The position numbers and the translations under genes are program-made. Below, in pieces: positions 17,543-27,019 of a stretch of DNA of 64,000 nucleotides (its first letter is position 1; each line of letters opens with the position of its first letter). The stretch is from Gammaproteobacteria bacterium. GTDB lineage: Bacteria; Pseudomonadota; Gammaproteobacteria; GCA-001735895. The notes beneath the pieces were generated by a model. The model was given only the letters and a program-made list of their open reading frames with translations. It was not told the origin of the DNA and searched no databases. Location of the stretch: contig JAOTXY010000003.1 of assembly GCA_029862125.1 (NCBI GenBank), forward strand, positions 28,946 to 92,945, written 5' to 3'.

Positions 17543-19363
17543 CTAGCGCTGCCTTGCGCGCTTGGGCTTGCCCTTGTTCTTTTGATCCCGGTGCCTGGTT
17601 TTGGGTTTGCTACGGGCAGGTTTCACAGCAGACGGTCCTCGACTGTCGTTTCTCTTTCTGCCTCTAAGCTGCGTTATGCTCAGGCGCTGACCCGCCACCC
17701 GGACATTCTTCAGCTCGCGTAGCAATTCTTTGGGCATGTTTTCGGGTAAGTCAACGAGACTGTATTCCTCGAATATATTAATGCGCCCGATGTATTTGCT
17801 GTCGATGTCGGCCTCGTTGGCGATCGCACCGACGATGTTACCGGGTTTCACCTTGTGTTGATGGCCGACTTCAATACGAAAGCGGTCCATTCCCGTTTCG
17901 ATAGCCTGCTCTCTCGAATCCGATTGCTCCCGTCGCGGCCTTGCCGAACCCTCCGAAGCATCTCGTGGTTGCTTCCGGCGAGGCTTTCTGCCAGCGACGG
18001 AATCACCTCTATCCACTTCACGTACAGGTTTGCCAACCGCTTTACCGGATAATAAAAATGGTGCGCTACCCTGCATCTGTTTCGCCAGGGCCGCGGCTAT
18101 ATCGAGCGTGTCGACCTGCTGTTCCTGCTGATACTGCTCAATCAGTCCCTTGAACAGGCTGAGGTCTGCTTCGGCCATGGTATCGCTGATGCGTTGCTTG
18201 AATTTCTCGATACGTCGGTTGTTGACCATATCTGTCGAAGGCAATTCCATTAGTTCGATTTGCTTGCGGGTGGCCTTTTCGATCGCCTGCAACATCCGGT
18301 TTTCACGCGGTGCGACAAACAGGATTGCGTCGCCCTGGCGGCCCGCCCGTCCGGTGCGCCCGATGCGATGCACGTAGGCTTCGGTATCGTGCGGAATATC
18401 ATAGTTGATGACGTGACTGATCCTGTCGACGTCGAGGCCGCGAGCCGCGACATCGGTCGCAACCAGTATATCCAGCTTGCCTGCTTTTAACTGGGTGATG
18501 ATACGTTCGCGGTTCTTTTGCGCGATGTCACCGTTGAGAGCGCTGGCTCGATAACCTCGTGCTTCAAGTTTTTCCGCAACTTCGAGCGTCGCTGTTTTGG
18601 TGCGCACAAACACCAGCATCGCATCGAAACTTTCGGCTTCGAGTATGCGTGTCAGCGCGTCCAGCTTATGGGTGCCGGTTACCGGCCAGTAACGCTGACG
18701 TATCGTCTCCGCAGTCGTGGTTTTTACCTTGATCGTAATTTCAGCAGGATTGTGTAAATAGCGCTGTGTAATTTTGCGGATGGGTGCCGGCATGGTTGCC
18801 GAAAACAGCGCTATCTGGCGCTGTTTGGGGGATTTCTCCAACACCCATTCGACATCGTCGATAAAGCCCATGCGCAGCATTTCATCGGCTTCGTCGAGCA
18901 CCAGGGTTTTCATTCGATCGAGTTTGATATTGCCGCGACGCATATGATCCATGACACGTCCCGGGGTACCGACAATGACATGCACACCGCGTTGCAATGC
19001 ACGTATCTGGGTTGCGTATTCCTGCCCGCCGTAGACTGGCAACACGTGAAAAGTTTTTATCTGCGATGCGTAAGTCTTGAAGGCTTCGGCAACCTGTATC
19101 GCCAGTTCACGGGTCGGCGTCAGCACCAGTACTTGTGGCTCCTTTTGTTTCAGCTCGAGATTCGAAAGGATTGGAAGTGCAAAGGCCGCGGTTTTACCGG
19201 TGCCGGTTTGCGCCTGCCCAAGTACATCCCTGCCTTCCAGCAGCAGCGGAATAGTTTGTGCCTGGATCGGCGTGGGCAATTCGTAGCCGACAGCGTTTAA
19301 GGCCTTTAATAGCGTTGGTTTCAACGCCATTTGCGAAAAGCTGGTGACAGGATCGGTAGACAT
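17543..19363 (-). CDS. deaD: ATP-dependent RNA helicase, DeaD/CsdA type
   Basis: 606 residues. All DEAD-box motifs are present: AQTGTGKTAAF, PTRELAIQV, LDEADEMLRMGF, SATMP, DVAARGLD and HRIGRTGRAG. A DbpA/CsdA-type RNA-binding domain follows (VKPGNIVGAIANEADIDSKY), then a basic Arg/Lys tail. CsdA unwinds RNA in ribosome assembly and cold adaptation. Length and domain order match the family; the gene stands alone. Confidence 0.93.
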   Translation of the reverse strand: MSTDPVTSFSQMALKPTLLKALNAVGYELPTPIQAQTIPLLLEGRDVLGQAQTGTGKTAAFALPILSNLELKQKEPQVLVLTPTRELAIQVAEAFKTYASQIKTFHVLPVYGGQEYATQIRALQRGVHVIVGTPGRVMDHMRRGNIKLDRMKTLVLDEADEMLRMGFIDDVEWVLEKSPKQRQIALFSATMPAPIRKITQRYLHNPAEITIKVKTTTAETIRQRYWPVTGTHKLDALTRILEAESFDAMLVFVRTKTATLEVAEKLEARGYRASALNGDIAQKNRERIITQLKAGKLDILVATDVAARGLDVDRISHVINYDIPHDTEAYVHRIGRTGRAGRQGDAILFVAPRENRMLQAIEKATRKQIELMELPSTDMVNNRRIEKFKQRISDTMAEADLSLFKGLIEQYQQEQQVDTLDIAAALAKQMQGSAPFLLSGKAVGKPVREVDRGDSVAGRKPRRKQPRDASEGSARPRREQSDSREQAIETGMDRFRIEVGHQHKVKPGNIVGAIANEADIDSKYIGRINIFEEYSLVDLPENMPKELLRELKNVRVAGQRLSITQLRGRKRNDSRGPSAVKPARSKPKTRHRDQKNKGKPKRARQR

Positions 19364-19442
19364 CGATGTGTGCCTGGGTCAAAGGGTGGCGCAGTGTAGC
19401 GGTTTGCGCCCGGCTTTGCATGTATTTAGTCTGCTTCTCTCT

Positions 19443-20957
19443 TCATTTGTCCGGAATCTCGCGACTGCGCTGTTCGATATAGTCCAGCAGTGCCTCGTCA
19501 AGTGCTTCATCGATGGGCGGGGGTTCGTATTTTTTCAGCCACTGTTTTGCCTTGCGCACACCGACAGCCTCGCTGTCGAGCCGGCCGTCGGCGTCCCACT
19601 GCTCGTAGGAATTGTTGTGCTGCGAATCAAAAATGAAAAGATTACTGTTGAGGGTATGTGTTTCACCGAGGAAGTGCCCGCCGGGCCCGACATGTTTGGT
19701 AGCTTCGAAGACTTCTTCGATATCGCTGAAATCAGGGCCCTGTAGAAAATGATAAAATGCGTCGAGCTGTTCGAAATCGATCATGGTCTTGCCGTAACCA
19801 ACGGTCAGCGCGCCTTCGAGCATGCCACCCGCCATGGTCAGCCAGTTGGCATCCGAGAGCATGCTCGGGAACAATCCCCACATTGAATCATAGGCTGCCT
19901 GCATGTCCCCCGATTTGGAAGTCGCCACATTCAGAATCGAGCGGTGCGGTAACTTGTAGTAACGCGCCATCGAGCTAGACAGGAACTGCACCATCGCCGA
20001 ATCCGGCGAGCCGTGCACCGGTGCGCCGCTGTTGAGCGCGACCGTCATTGCGGGCACCCCAAACAGCATCGGTGCGCCGGGACGGATAATCTGCGTCATC
20101 GCCATTGCCATCAGTGCCTCGGCCAGCACCACGCCGACCGTGCCGACATTGCTTGCCGGGGTACTCGCGGCCGCCATCGAAAACGGTGAGCACATCACCG
20201 CCTGGTTATTCATCGCGTAAACCTTGAGCGCGTCGAGCATGGTTTCGTCCCAGACCAGCGGTGAATTGGCATTGATCAGCGAGGTCGTGACCGTGTTGTT
20301 GGTCGCAAACTCCTCACCGAAGACGAGCTTCATCATGTCGACTGTATCCTCGGCGCGCTCGCGTGCGGTCACGTTACCAATGATGGGCTTGTCGGAGTAT
20401 TTCAAACCGCTGTAAGCCATGTGCATGTGCCGATGCGGTACCGGGATATCGACCGGTTCGACGATAGTACCGCCGGCAATGTGAACCGTTGACGCCATGT
20501 GATTGAGTTTTTGCAGGTTGTTGAGATCTTCGAGTGTGGCATAGCGGCGCACGCCTTCCATGTCGCGCACGAAGGGTGCGCCGTAAGAGGGTGACACGAC
20601 CGCATGACCATCACCGACGCGTACCGAACGTTCCGGATTGCGTGCATGATGGACGTAAGATGATGGGATCTTGCCAATCAGTTCAAGCAGCTCCTCGCGA
20701 CCGATTTTCACCCGCTCACCGTCGATCTTGGCACCGGTCTGGCGCCAGTAGTCGAGCGACTCGGGATCCTGGAACTCGCAGCCGATTTGTTCGGCGACGC
20801 GCATCGCGAAATCGTGAATCAACTCCACGCCTTCCTGGTTGGTGACTTCCATGATCGGAATGCCGCGCTTGATTTCCGGATGATGCACGATTGCGGCACT
20901 GGCCACCGCTGCGCGCCGCGCCGCGCTGCCGCCCTGTCTTCTGCGTCGGGTTGCCAT
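19443..20957 (-). CDS. MttB-family methyltransferase-like protein, non-pyrrolysine
   Basis: 504 residues from the ATG at 20957, four bases after the stop of the TMADH-like gene; an in-frame extension to 21029 would run inside that gene. An Arg-rich start (TRRRRQGG), the barrel body and the C-terminal GPGGHFLGETHTL signature place it in the MttB superfamily. There is no in-frame amber codon, so no pyrrolysine. Close coupling to a TMADH/DMADH-like flavoenzyme suggests the pair acts on one methylated amine or betaine, either in sequence or as alternatives. No corrinoid-binding partner is seen nearby. Confidence 0.87.
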   Translation of the reverse strand: MATRRRRQGGSAARRAAVASAAIVHHPEIKRGIPIMEVTNQEGVELIHDFAMRVAEQIGCEFQDPESLDYWRQTGAKIDGERVKIGREELLELIGKIPSSYVHHARNPERSVRVGDGHAVVSPSYGAPFVRDMEGVRRYATLEDLNNLQKLNHMASTVHIAGGTIVEPVDIPVPHRHMHMAYSGLKYSDKPIIGNVTARERAEDTVDMMKLVFGEEFATNNTVTTSLINANSPLVWDETMLDALKVYAMNNQAVMCSPFSMAAASTPASNVGTVGVVLAEALMAMAMTQIIRPGAPMLFGVPAMTVALNSGAPVHGSPDSAMVQFLSSSMARYYKLPHRSILNVATSKSGDMQAAYDSMWGLFPSMLSDANWLTMAGGMLEGALTVGYGKTMIDFEQLDAFYHFLQGPDFSDIEEVFEATKHVGPGGHFLGETHTLNSNLFIFDSQHNNSYEQWDADGRLDSEAVGVRKAKQWLKKYEPPPIDEALDEALLDYIEQRSREIPDK

Positions 20958-20961
20958 CGCG

Positions 20962-22944
20962 TTACAGGGCCAGGCCGATCTTGCGGCCATCGTGAAATGC
21001 GTAGGGCGCTTGCCGTGGAGCGGCGGCATCGCCGATCACGTGGAAACGGGTATCGGTTTCGGCGAGTGCGAGTTCGACATCGTTGTAAACCACGTTGGTG
21101 GTTGCGGTGACAATCGCCGAGGCTTCGACGCTCGAGATCGACCCGTCCAGTAGTGAGCGAATCTCGGCGCGATCGCCGTGCCATTGCTCGATGACCGACT
21201 CGAGCAGGAAGGTTACACCGAGTTTCTTGAGCGACCCGCGAATTTTTGAATCGACGGTCGTGCGGAACAGTTCCTTGCCGACCAACTCGTCGGGCGTGAC
21301 GATGGTAACCTCGTGTCCCTTATCGGCGAGGTACCACGCAGTGCCTGTACCGCGCCAGTTACCACCTTCGTCCAGCACGATTACCGAATTACCGAGCTCG
21401 GCCTGTTCACGCAACACTTCCTCGCAGGCGAAGACCTTGCCGTTTTGCAAACCGGGCAGCTCGTCGGCCTCGGGCAGCCAGCGCTGGCGTACGCTATCGT
21501 CCGGTAACGAGCCGGTGGCCAGCACCACTTCGTCGGCGCCGAACTCGAGGATGTCCTGTTCATCCAGCGGTGAAAAATAACGCACTTCGACGCCGAGTTG
21601 TTCGAACTGACGCAGATACCAGCCCATCAACTCGGTGATCTGGCCGCGGCGCGGCGCAAGTCCCGCCAGCCGAAACTGCCCACCCAGGTCACCCAGGGCT
21701 TCGCACAGGATTACCTGGTGGCCGCGCTCCGCTGCGACACGCGCGGCTTCCATGCCCGCAGGTCCACCGCCGACCACGAGTATCTTTTTTACCGCATCGA
21801 CCTTGTCAAAGCGATCGCCGCCCCATTCGAATTCACGCCCCGCGGACGGGTTCACCAGGCACGAAATCCAGTAGTCGCGCGAGCGTCGCCCCCAGCACAT
21901 CTGGTTGCAGGAAATGCAGCCGCGGATGTCGTTGTGGCGGTCTTCGCGCGTCTTGTTGACCCAGTGTGGGTCGGCGATCTGTCCGCGCACGATCGACACC
22001 AGGTCGGCGTCGCCGCTCGCGATCGTGTAATCGGCGTTTTCGGGGGTACGGATATGACATTCGGCGGTGACCCTGGCGTGCCTGACCACCGATTTCAGTG
22101 CCGCCGCGAGCGGTACGCCCTGTTTTTCGCCGTAGACGAAGGTAGCCATCAAGCGTTCGTAGTCGACGTAGTTTCCGGCGCCGCAGGTCACGTAGTCGAG
22201 ATTGCCCGTCGCATCGTGGAGGGCGATGACTTCCTGCAGTTGCTCGAGCGTCATGATGTAAGGCGTTTCGTCCGAATAACTGATAGATAGGCCGATGATA
22301 AAATCCTCGCCGCAGGCGTTGCGAATCGAGTTGATGATCGATTGCGACAGGCGGCAGCGATTTTCCAGCGAACCGCCCCATTTGTCGTCGCGTTTGTTCG
22401 ACCAGGGTGTCCAGAACTGGTCGAGCAGCGCATGATAGGCCGCAAACAGGTCGACACCGTCGAAGCCGGCTGCCTGGCAGCGCTTGGCTGCCGCGGTAAA
22501 GCAATCGATAACCTCGAGGATCTCGGTTTCGCGCATCGCGTGGCTGCCGTCGGAATCGTGGTAGGACGCCAGGCCCGACGGACCCCAGTGCGGCATGAAA
22601 GACAGGTCCGAGTCGCCATGCTGACCGACGTGGTAGAGCTGTTGCAAAATAGTCGTGCCATGTTGATGCACCGCATCGGTAATCTTGCGAAAGTGGGGGA
22701 TCACCTCGTCATCGCAATGACGAAAATTGCCGCGTGTCAGAACCGCGGTTGCATGAACCGGCATCGGTTCGACCACGATCATCGCTGCACCGCCAATTGC
22801 GCGTTCCTCGTAGTAGGCACGATGACGTTCGCCTGGCAGGCCCAGGTCAGACATGTTGGCCGTGTGCGCGCCGAAGACGATGCGATTATCGAGGGTGCGA
22901 TGGCGCAGTTCGAGTGGTTGGAACAGGTTCTTGTATTGGGTCAT
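20962..22944 (-). CDS. TMADH/DgcA-like FMN/4Fe-4S/FAD oxidoreductase
   Basis: About 660 residues from the ATG at 22944 (MTQYKNLFQPLELRHRTLDN), which is where the family normally starts; a frame runs back to 23001. An Old-Yellow-Enzyme barrel spans ~1-340. The 4Fe-4S motif CISCNQMC...C follows, then an FAD/NAD domain with ILVVGGGPAGMEAARVA. This is the architecture of trimethylamine, dimethylamine and histamine dehydrogenases and of DgcA in dimethylglycine catabolism. With MttB next door, a methylated amine substrate is likely; dienoyl-CoA reductase-type activity is the alternative. It is divergent from a LysR gene. Confidence 0.85.
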   Translation of the reverse strand: MTQYKNLFQPLELRHRTLDNRIVFGAHTANMSDLGLPGERHRAYYEERAIGGAAMIVVEPMPVHATAVLTRGNFRHCDDEVIPHFRKITDAVHQHGTTILQQLYHVGQHGDSDLSFMPHWGPSGLASYHDSDGSHAMRETEILEVIDCFTAAAKRCQAAGFDGVDLFAAYHALLDQFWTPWSNKRDDKWGGSLENRCRLSQSIINSIRNACGEDFIIGLSISYSDETPYIMTLEQLQEVIALHDATGNLDYVTCGAGNYVDYERLMATFVYGEKQGVPLAAALKSVVRHARVTAECHIRTPENADYTIASGDADLVSIVRGQIADPHWVNKTREDRHNDIRGCISCNQMCWGRRSRDYWISCLVNPSAGREFEWGGDRFDKVDAVKKILVVGGGPAGMEAARVAAERGHQVILCEALGDLGGQFRLAGLAPRRGQITELMGWYLRQFEQLGVEVRYFSPLDEQDILEFGADEVVLATGSLPDDSVRQRWLPEADELPGLQNGKVFACEEVLREQAELGNSVIVLDEGGNWRGTGTAWYLADKGHEVTIVTPDELVGKELFRTTVDSKIRGSLKKLGVTFLLESVIEQWHGDRAEIRSLLDGSISSVEASAIVTATTNVVYNDVELALAETDTRFHVIGDAAAPRQAPYAFHDGRKIGLAL

Positions 22945-23040
22945 TAGCACGTTGCGCATTTTTCCGAATGTTGAATATACCGATTGTGTCTTCATGAACA
23001 AAACGATATATTTTCATAACTTCCATCGAAATTTGTCATA

Positions 23041-23928
23041 ATGTCGGCACTTGATATCGATTCCATGCGCGCCTTGACCGCAATCGCCGAAACTGGCGGT
23101 ATTACTCGTGCTGCGAAACGGTTAAACCTTTCCCAGTCGGCGGTCAGTCACAAAATGAAGCGCCTCGAGCGTAAGCTTAACCGCAGCCTGTTTGCGCGCG
23201 CGGACGGTAAGCTGAACCTGAGTGCTGACGGTGAGAAATTGCTCGACTATGCGCAGCGCCTGGTAAAACTGCATGACGAAGCCTACGCCAGTTTTCACCA
23301 GAGCGACCTCGCCGGCGAGTTGCGCCTAGGGATTACCGAGGACATCAGCGCCCCGGGGATGGCGCAAATCCTGTCGAGCTTTTCCACCGGTTTTCCAAAT
23401 GTTGCACTGACCTCGCGCGTAGCGCATACGCCCGAACTGGTACGCTGGTTACGTGCAGGCGAAATAGACATGGCCCTGATAGAGGTGTTTGAATCCGAGT
23501 TGCGCGAAGGCGATCATTTGCTGGGCCAGCAGCAGGTGGCATGGTTGCAGGCGGAAGATTTTGTGCTCGATCCCGGGCATCCGATTCCGTACGTGGCCTA
23601 TCACAAGGATTGTTTTTACAAGGCCTGGGCCGAAAAAGCGCTGGCCGAAATCGGTTGCAGTTTGCGGGTCGTGTTCGAATGTCCGAGTATCGAGGGTATG
23701 GTCAACGCGGTACGCAGCGGTCTGGGAATCGGGCTGGTTAACCTGGGTGTGCTCGAACAGCGCCAGCAGGGTGGACGCCGCGGTGACAGCCGGGGATTGA
23801 AAATCGACCAGGTTGATTTGCCGGAACCACCACCGATTCAACACATCGCCCGCTTCTCAACGGGCGTTTCGACACGGCAGATGGATAAACTACTCGAATC
23901 GATCAAGAATGAACTGGGAGCCCGCTAA
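23041..23928 (+). CDS. LysR-type transcriptional regulator
   Basis: 295 residues. The N-terminal winged helix-turn-helix is classic: GGITRAAKRLNLSQSAVSHKM at about 20-40, followed by LERKLNRSLFAR. The rest is the effector-binding domain. It is divergent from the TMADH-like/MttB operon with about 97 bases between, so it probably controls that operon in response to its amine substrate. The SDR gene follows with a one-base overlap (TAATG). Confidence 0.9.
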   Translation: MSALDIDSMRALTAIAETGGITRAAKRLNLSQSAVSHKMKRLERKLNRSLFARADGKLNLSADGEKLLDYAQRLVKLHDEAYASFHQSDLAGELRLGITEDISAPGMAQILSSFSTGFPNVALTSRVAHTPELVRWLRAGEIDMALIEVFESELREGDHLLGQQQVAWLQAEDFVLDPGHPIPYVAYHKDCFYKAWAEKALAEIGCSLRVVFECPSIEGMVNAVRSGLGIGLVNLGVLEQRQQGGRRGDSRGLKIDQVDLPEPPPIQHIARFSTGVSTRQMDKLLESIKNELGAR

Positions 23929-24665
23929 TGAGTAAGCCTGAACAGCCTTCGCCGATCGTGTTGGTATCGGGTGCGAGTAGTGGTATTGGAGAAGCCATCT
24001 GTCGCCTGTTGATCGAGAAGTCGTATCGCGTGGTCGGTGCGGCACGCAATGAATCCCGCTTGCAACAGCTGTCTGCCGAACTGGGTGAAGGATTTTATCC
24101 GCTGGTACTCGATGTCACCGACAGTGCAGCGGTAGCTGGTGTGCAACAGGCATTGCCACGGGAGTTTCATGACATCGAGGTGCTGATCAACAATGCCGGC
24201 CATGATACCGGCGGGCGCAGGCTGTTTGACGAAGGCAGTGCTGAGCAGTGGTGCGATATTATCGAGACCAACGTTCAGGGGACGTTACGGCTTACACGTG
24301 CGTTAATCGATGACATGCTCGACCGTGGCTCGGGACATATCATCAACATGGGTTCAATCGCAGGCCTCAAGCCTTATGCCACCGGTACCGCCTATGTCAG
24401 CAGCAAATACGCGGTGCATGGTTTCAGCGAAAGCCTGCGTCTCGATTACGCCAGCCGGGGAATTCGCGTCACCGAAATCATGCCGGGACCGGTGCGTACC
24501 GGGTTTGCTCAGCAACGACTCGGCGATGCACAACAGGCACGCGACTTTTACGATAGTTTCGCACAATGCCTGCGACCAGAAGATGTCGCTAACAGTGTAT
24601 TTTACGCGCTAAAGCAGCCGAAACATGTCGAAATTGCCCAGCTGGTTGTTTTGCCCGCTTCTTAG
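23928..24665 (+). CDS. Short-chain dehydrogenase/reductase
   Basis: 245 residues of the classical SDR family. The cofactor motif is SGASSGIGEAI, followed by NNAG, and the catalytic pair is in YVSSKYAVHGF. It is translationally coupled to the LysR gene and so may handle a product of the regulated pathway, such as an aldehyde or hydroxy acid. The substrate is unknown. The first island repeat begins just after it, so this gene marks the left edge of the conserved backbone. Confidence 0.9.
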   Translation: MSKPEQPSPIVLVSGASSGIGEAICRLLIEKSYRVVGAARNESRLQQLSAELGEGFYPLVLDVTDSAAVAGVQQALPREFHDIEVLINNAGHDTGGRRLFDEGSAEQWCDIIETNVQGTLRLTRALIDDMLDRGSGHIINMGSIAGLKPYATGTAYVSSKYAVHGFSESLRLDYASRGIRVTEIMPGPVRTGFAQQRLGDAQQARDFYDSFAQCLRPEDVANSVFYALKQPKHVEIAQLVVLPAS

Positions 24666-24680
24666 TAACGAACCCAGGTT

Positions 24681-24745
24681 TTCCCGATAGCGGACGCTCG
24701 CCCGTAACAAGCGAGAGTCAGAGAACGGCCAAAAGCGGACGCTGG
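24681..24745 (+). repeat. Island repeat, copy 1
   Basis: Starts TTCCCGATAGCGGACGCTCG and ends AACGGCCAAAAGCGGACGCT. The inner part (GAGAGTCAGAGAACGG) matches copy 8 rather than the other six, so two subtypes exist. Its right end abuts the stop codon of the 73-aa gene. Confidence 0.75.
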
Positions 24746-24967
24746 TTAAGGGGCAATAATGATCTTATCGAGCTTCGCCACCAGAAACGGTTTACAGGCC
24801 GAATTGACGATTTCTGCTTCGTCGTTGAAGAGCATAGTTTGCATTGCCGCAAGTTCATCTTCGGTCAAAGTGTCGAGCAGTATGTAAGCTCCGCCAAGTA
24901 CTCTTTCACGCAACCGCTGAAGCGTGATATTGCTATTGTAACTTTTATGCTGATTTCCAGGGGTCAT
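24746..24967 (-). CDS. Hypothetical protein, 73 aa
   Basis: Starts MTPGNQHKSYNSNITLQRLR and contains an acidic stretch (LDTLTEDELAAMQTM). No family recognised, no membrane segment. It lies 23 bases downstream of the MOSC gene on the same strand and its stop codon abuts repeat copy 1. The ribosome site is weak. Plausible small gene sharing the cassette with the MOSC gene. Confidence 0.45.
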   Translation of the reverse strand: MTPGNQHKSYNSNITLQRLRERVLGGAYILLDTLTEDELAAMQTMLFNDEAEIVNSACKPFLVAKLDKIIIAP

Positions 24968-24990
24968 GAGTTTTTAACCATTTTCAGGGT

Positions 24991-25650
24991 TTACTGCGGG
25001 ATTTTAGCCGTAAGCTTGCTGATTCTATTTTCGAACTCATCTCTCCAAACTTTAGTCAAACTGTTGCAACCTGCCGCCTTTGTCAATGCGTCAATATTCT
25101 TTTTATCCAGGTAATACAACCTATGCACCTCTTCGACGGTAGGAGCGTTTGTATTCGAATAGTCGACTTCAATAGGGTCTCCCGATTGAATGAAACCCTC
25201 GTTCAACACGCGAAAATAGAATCCGGTTTTTGCGCTATTGATACATAACGAAAGTGCTTCGGCAGTCTCCATTTTTATCGCGAACTTATAACAGGGGGAT
25301 CGTGGTTGGGATACTTCAAGTACCACTTCCCCTACCCGATAGCGATCACCGATATGGACATCGGATTCAAGCAATCCTTCAGTCGTCAGATTTTCACCGA
25401 ATTGGCCCGTTTCGTAAGAATCCTGTTTCAGCTTTTCCTGATAGTACGAATAATGTTCAAACGGAAATCCGTACACCGCTTTATCCACACCACCATGTAC
25501 TGTCAAATCAGCTTGCTCGTCGCCATCAATGTTAAGTACACGGACCATTCGCGGTTCTGTCGTGGGAACCTTATAAATGCCGGTAAAAACTTCTTCGCCT
25601 TTGTAAATTATGGTTTTAGGCTTTGATATGTTTAGAGCGTGTACTCGCAT
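24991..25650 (-). CDS. MOSC domain protein, YiiM-like
   Basis: 219 residues with AGGA before the ATG. The MOSC beta-barrel landmarks are visible: VHGGVDKAVYGFPFEHY, GQFGENLT and SQPRSPCYKF, with the Cys that binds the molybdenum cofactor or carries sulfur. A C-terminal three-helix part follows. YiiM-type proteins reduce N-hydroxylated compounds such as hydroxylaminopurine using molybdenum cofactor. No molybdopterin genes are nearby, as expected for a stand-alone cassette gene. Confidence 0.85.
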   Translation of the reverse strand: MRVHALNISKPKTIIYKGEEVFTGIYKVPTTEPRMVRVLNIDGDEQADLTVHGGVDKAVYGFPFEHYSYYQEKLKQDSYETGQFGENLTTEGLLESDVHIGDRYRVGEVVLEVSQPRSPCYKFAIKMETAEALSLCINSAKTGFYFRVLNEGFIQSGDPIEVDYSNTNAPTVEEVHRLYYLDKKNIDALTKAAGCNSLTKVWRDEFENRISKLTAKIPQ

Positions 25651-25730
25651 ACGATCATCCTGGTGTTTTCATCGCAAACACCAGATATCAGTATATGGAA
25701 ATCCGGTTTAATATCCATTGGGCGCCTGTT

Positions 25731-25795
25731 TTCTCCAAAGGAGACGCTCATAAAGCTCTGGTAGGCGGCAATCTTCGGCCAGAAACGGACCCTTG
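25731..25795 (+). repeat. Island repeat, copy 2
   Basis: TTCTCCAAAGGAGACGCTCA at the left, GGCAATCTTCGGCCAGAAAC then GGACCCTTGG at the right. Same direction as all other copies. Confidence 0.8.
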
Positions 25796-25909
25796 GTTTT
25801 TCGTCAAGTCCATCAAAACGAACTTAATTGGTACCATTTGATCCATATCAAGCCCCTATTATTTTTGTGGATTAGAGTGAATTGATAATCCATTCGTAGC
25901 TTGAGAATT

Positions 25910-26764
25910 ATGGTTCGAGTTACTAGAAATTGTTTATTTCGTGGGCTGCTGATAGCTAGCATATATTCACTGGGTATTTTGGGTATTGTGGCCAGCGGGA
26001 GCGGTGGTGGCGGTAGTGCAAATCTCATAAATTGTGGGCCGGATGAAGTGGCTAACCAAAATTTTTCGGCGCAAGCACCCATTGCCATTGATATCAACGT
26101 CGTCAATCACAATGAATTACTGTTGAACGGGAAGCATGGCAACGTCAGCGTTTCCGGTTTGCCAGGGGTGACATCGATAACGGTGACCGGCATGAAACGG
26201 GTTCTTTCGGAGAGTGCTCAAGATGCTCAGTCCCACCTGCAGTATCTGACGGTGACGGCCCAGGATCTGACCACGCAGGCGTTGCTACGAACCAATCAAC
26301 CGCAATGCGAACTGGGCCGGAAATACATCGTCGATTATGCGATTACGCTGCCAGACTTTTTTCTGGTTCGGATTAATAATAATGGCGGCGAGGTGACGAT
26401 AGACTCCATCGACAATGAGGTTTCGATAAACAATATCGCAGGCACTGTCACCTTGACGGATATTGTCGGCAGCGCGGCGGTTGACTTGATTAGCGGCAAC
26501 ATTGTCGCCGAAATTACCTCCCTGCCGTTAAATGGCACCATTCAGATGAAAGTCCTGACTGGAGACATCAACCTTGAAATACGAACCACCACGTCGGCGG
26601 ACTTTACCGCCAGAGTTTTCACCGGAAATATCACCTTGACGAATCTAGTGTTGCAAAGTCCGGTAGTGACTCCGAATCTGGTGACAGGAACACTGGGTAC
26701 TGGGGAGGGAAATATTGATTTGGAAATCGAGGTGATTGGCGACATCGACGTACTAGGTATTTAA
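25910..26764 (+). CDS. Exported DUF4097-like adhesin/beta-helix protein
   Basis: 284 residues from the ATG at 25910; a TTG three codons earlier is also open. A hydrophobic signal segment (LLIASIYSLGILGIV) is followed by a Gly/Ser run (SGSGGGG). The rest is a series of short beta-strands with repeated Ile/Val-Thr-Asn patterns (SINNIAGTVTLTDIVG, VFTGNITLTN), as in DUF4097 putative adhesins that form a parallel beta-helix. Two cysteines (LINCGPDE, QPQCELG) may pair. It fills the cassette between repeat copies 2 and 3. Role in the cell envelope likely, exact job unknown. Confidence 0.65.
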   Translation: MVRVTRNCLFRGLLIASIYSLGILGIVASGSGGGGSANLINCGPDEVANQNFSAQAPIAIDINVVNHNELLLNGKHGNVSVSGLPGVTSITVTGMKRVLSESAQDAQSHLQYLTVTAQDLTTQALLRTNQPQCELGRKYIVDYAITLPDFFLVRINNNGGEVTIDSIDNEVSINNIAGTVTLTDIVGSAAVDLISGNIVAEITSLPLNGTIQMKVLTGDINLEIRTTTSADFTARVFTGNITLTNLVLQSPVVTPNLVTGTLGTGEGNIDLEIEVIGDIDVLGI

Positions 26765-26804
26765 TCCGCCAAACAGATTCGTGCAATTAAGTTAACTGTC
26801 ACCT

Positions 26805-26870
26805 ATCTCCAAAGCAGACACTCATAAAATCGCGGTGGGAGGCGACCTTCGGCCAGGAGCGGACCCTCAG
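26805..26870 (+). repeat. Island repeat, copy 3
   Basis: TCTCCAAAGCAGACACTCAT at the left, CTTCGGCCAGGAGCGGACCC at the right. It follows the adhesin-like gene by about 40 bases. The next ~150 bases, to the convergent OmpA gene end, hold nothing I recognise. Confidence 0.8.
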
Positions 26871-27019
26871 ATTTTATTCTTTGAATTTCCGCTGAGGGCA
26901 CAGGCTGTATGATAACCGTCAGATCGAGCCTGAACTACTACACTTAAATTAAGGCCAGACTCGACTGTCCTCACATATTCTTTAAATAAATCTTTTCCCT
27001 TTTATTAAGTTTCCGATCA

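Noticed and set aside
21598..22290. Long antisense frame within the TMADH-like gene
   Set aside because: It covers the conserved Fe-S and barrel parts of a strong gene on the other strand and shows no recognisable domain.
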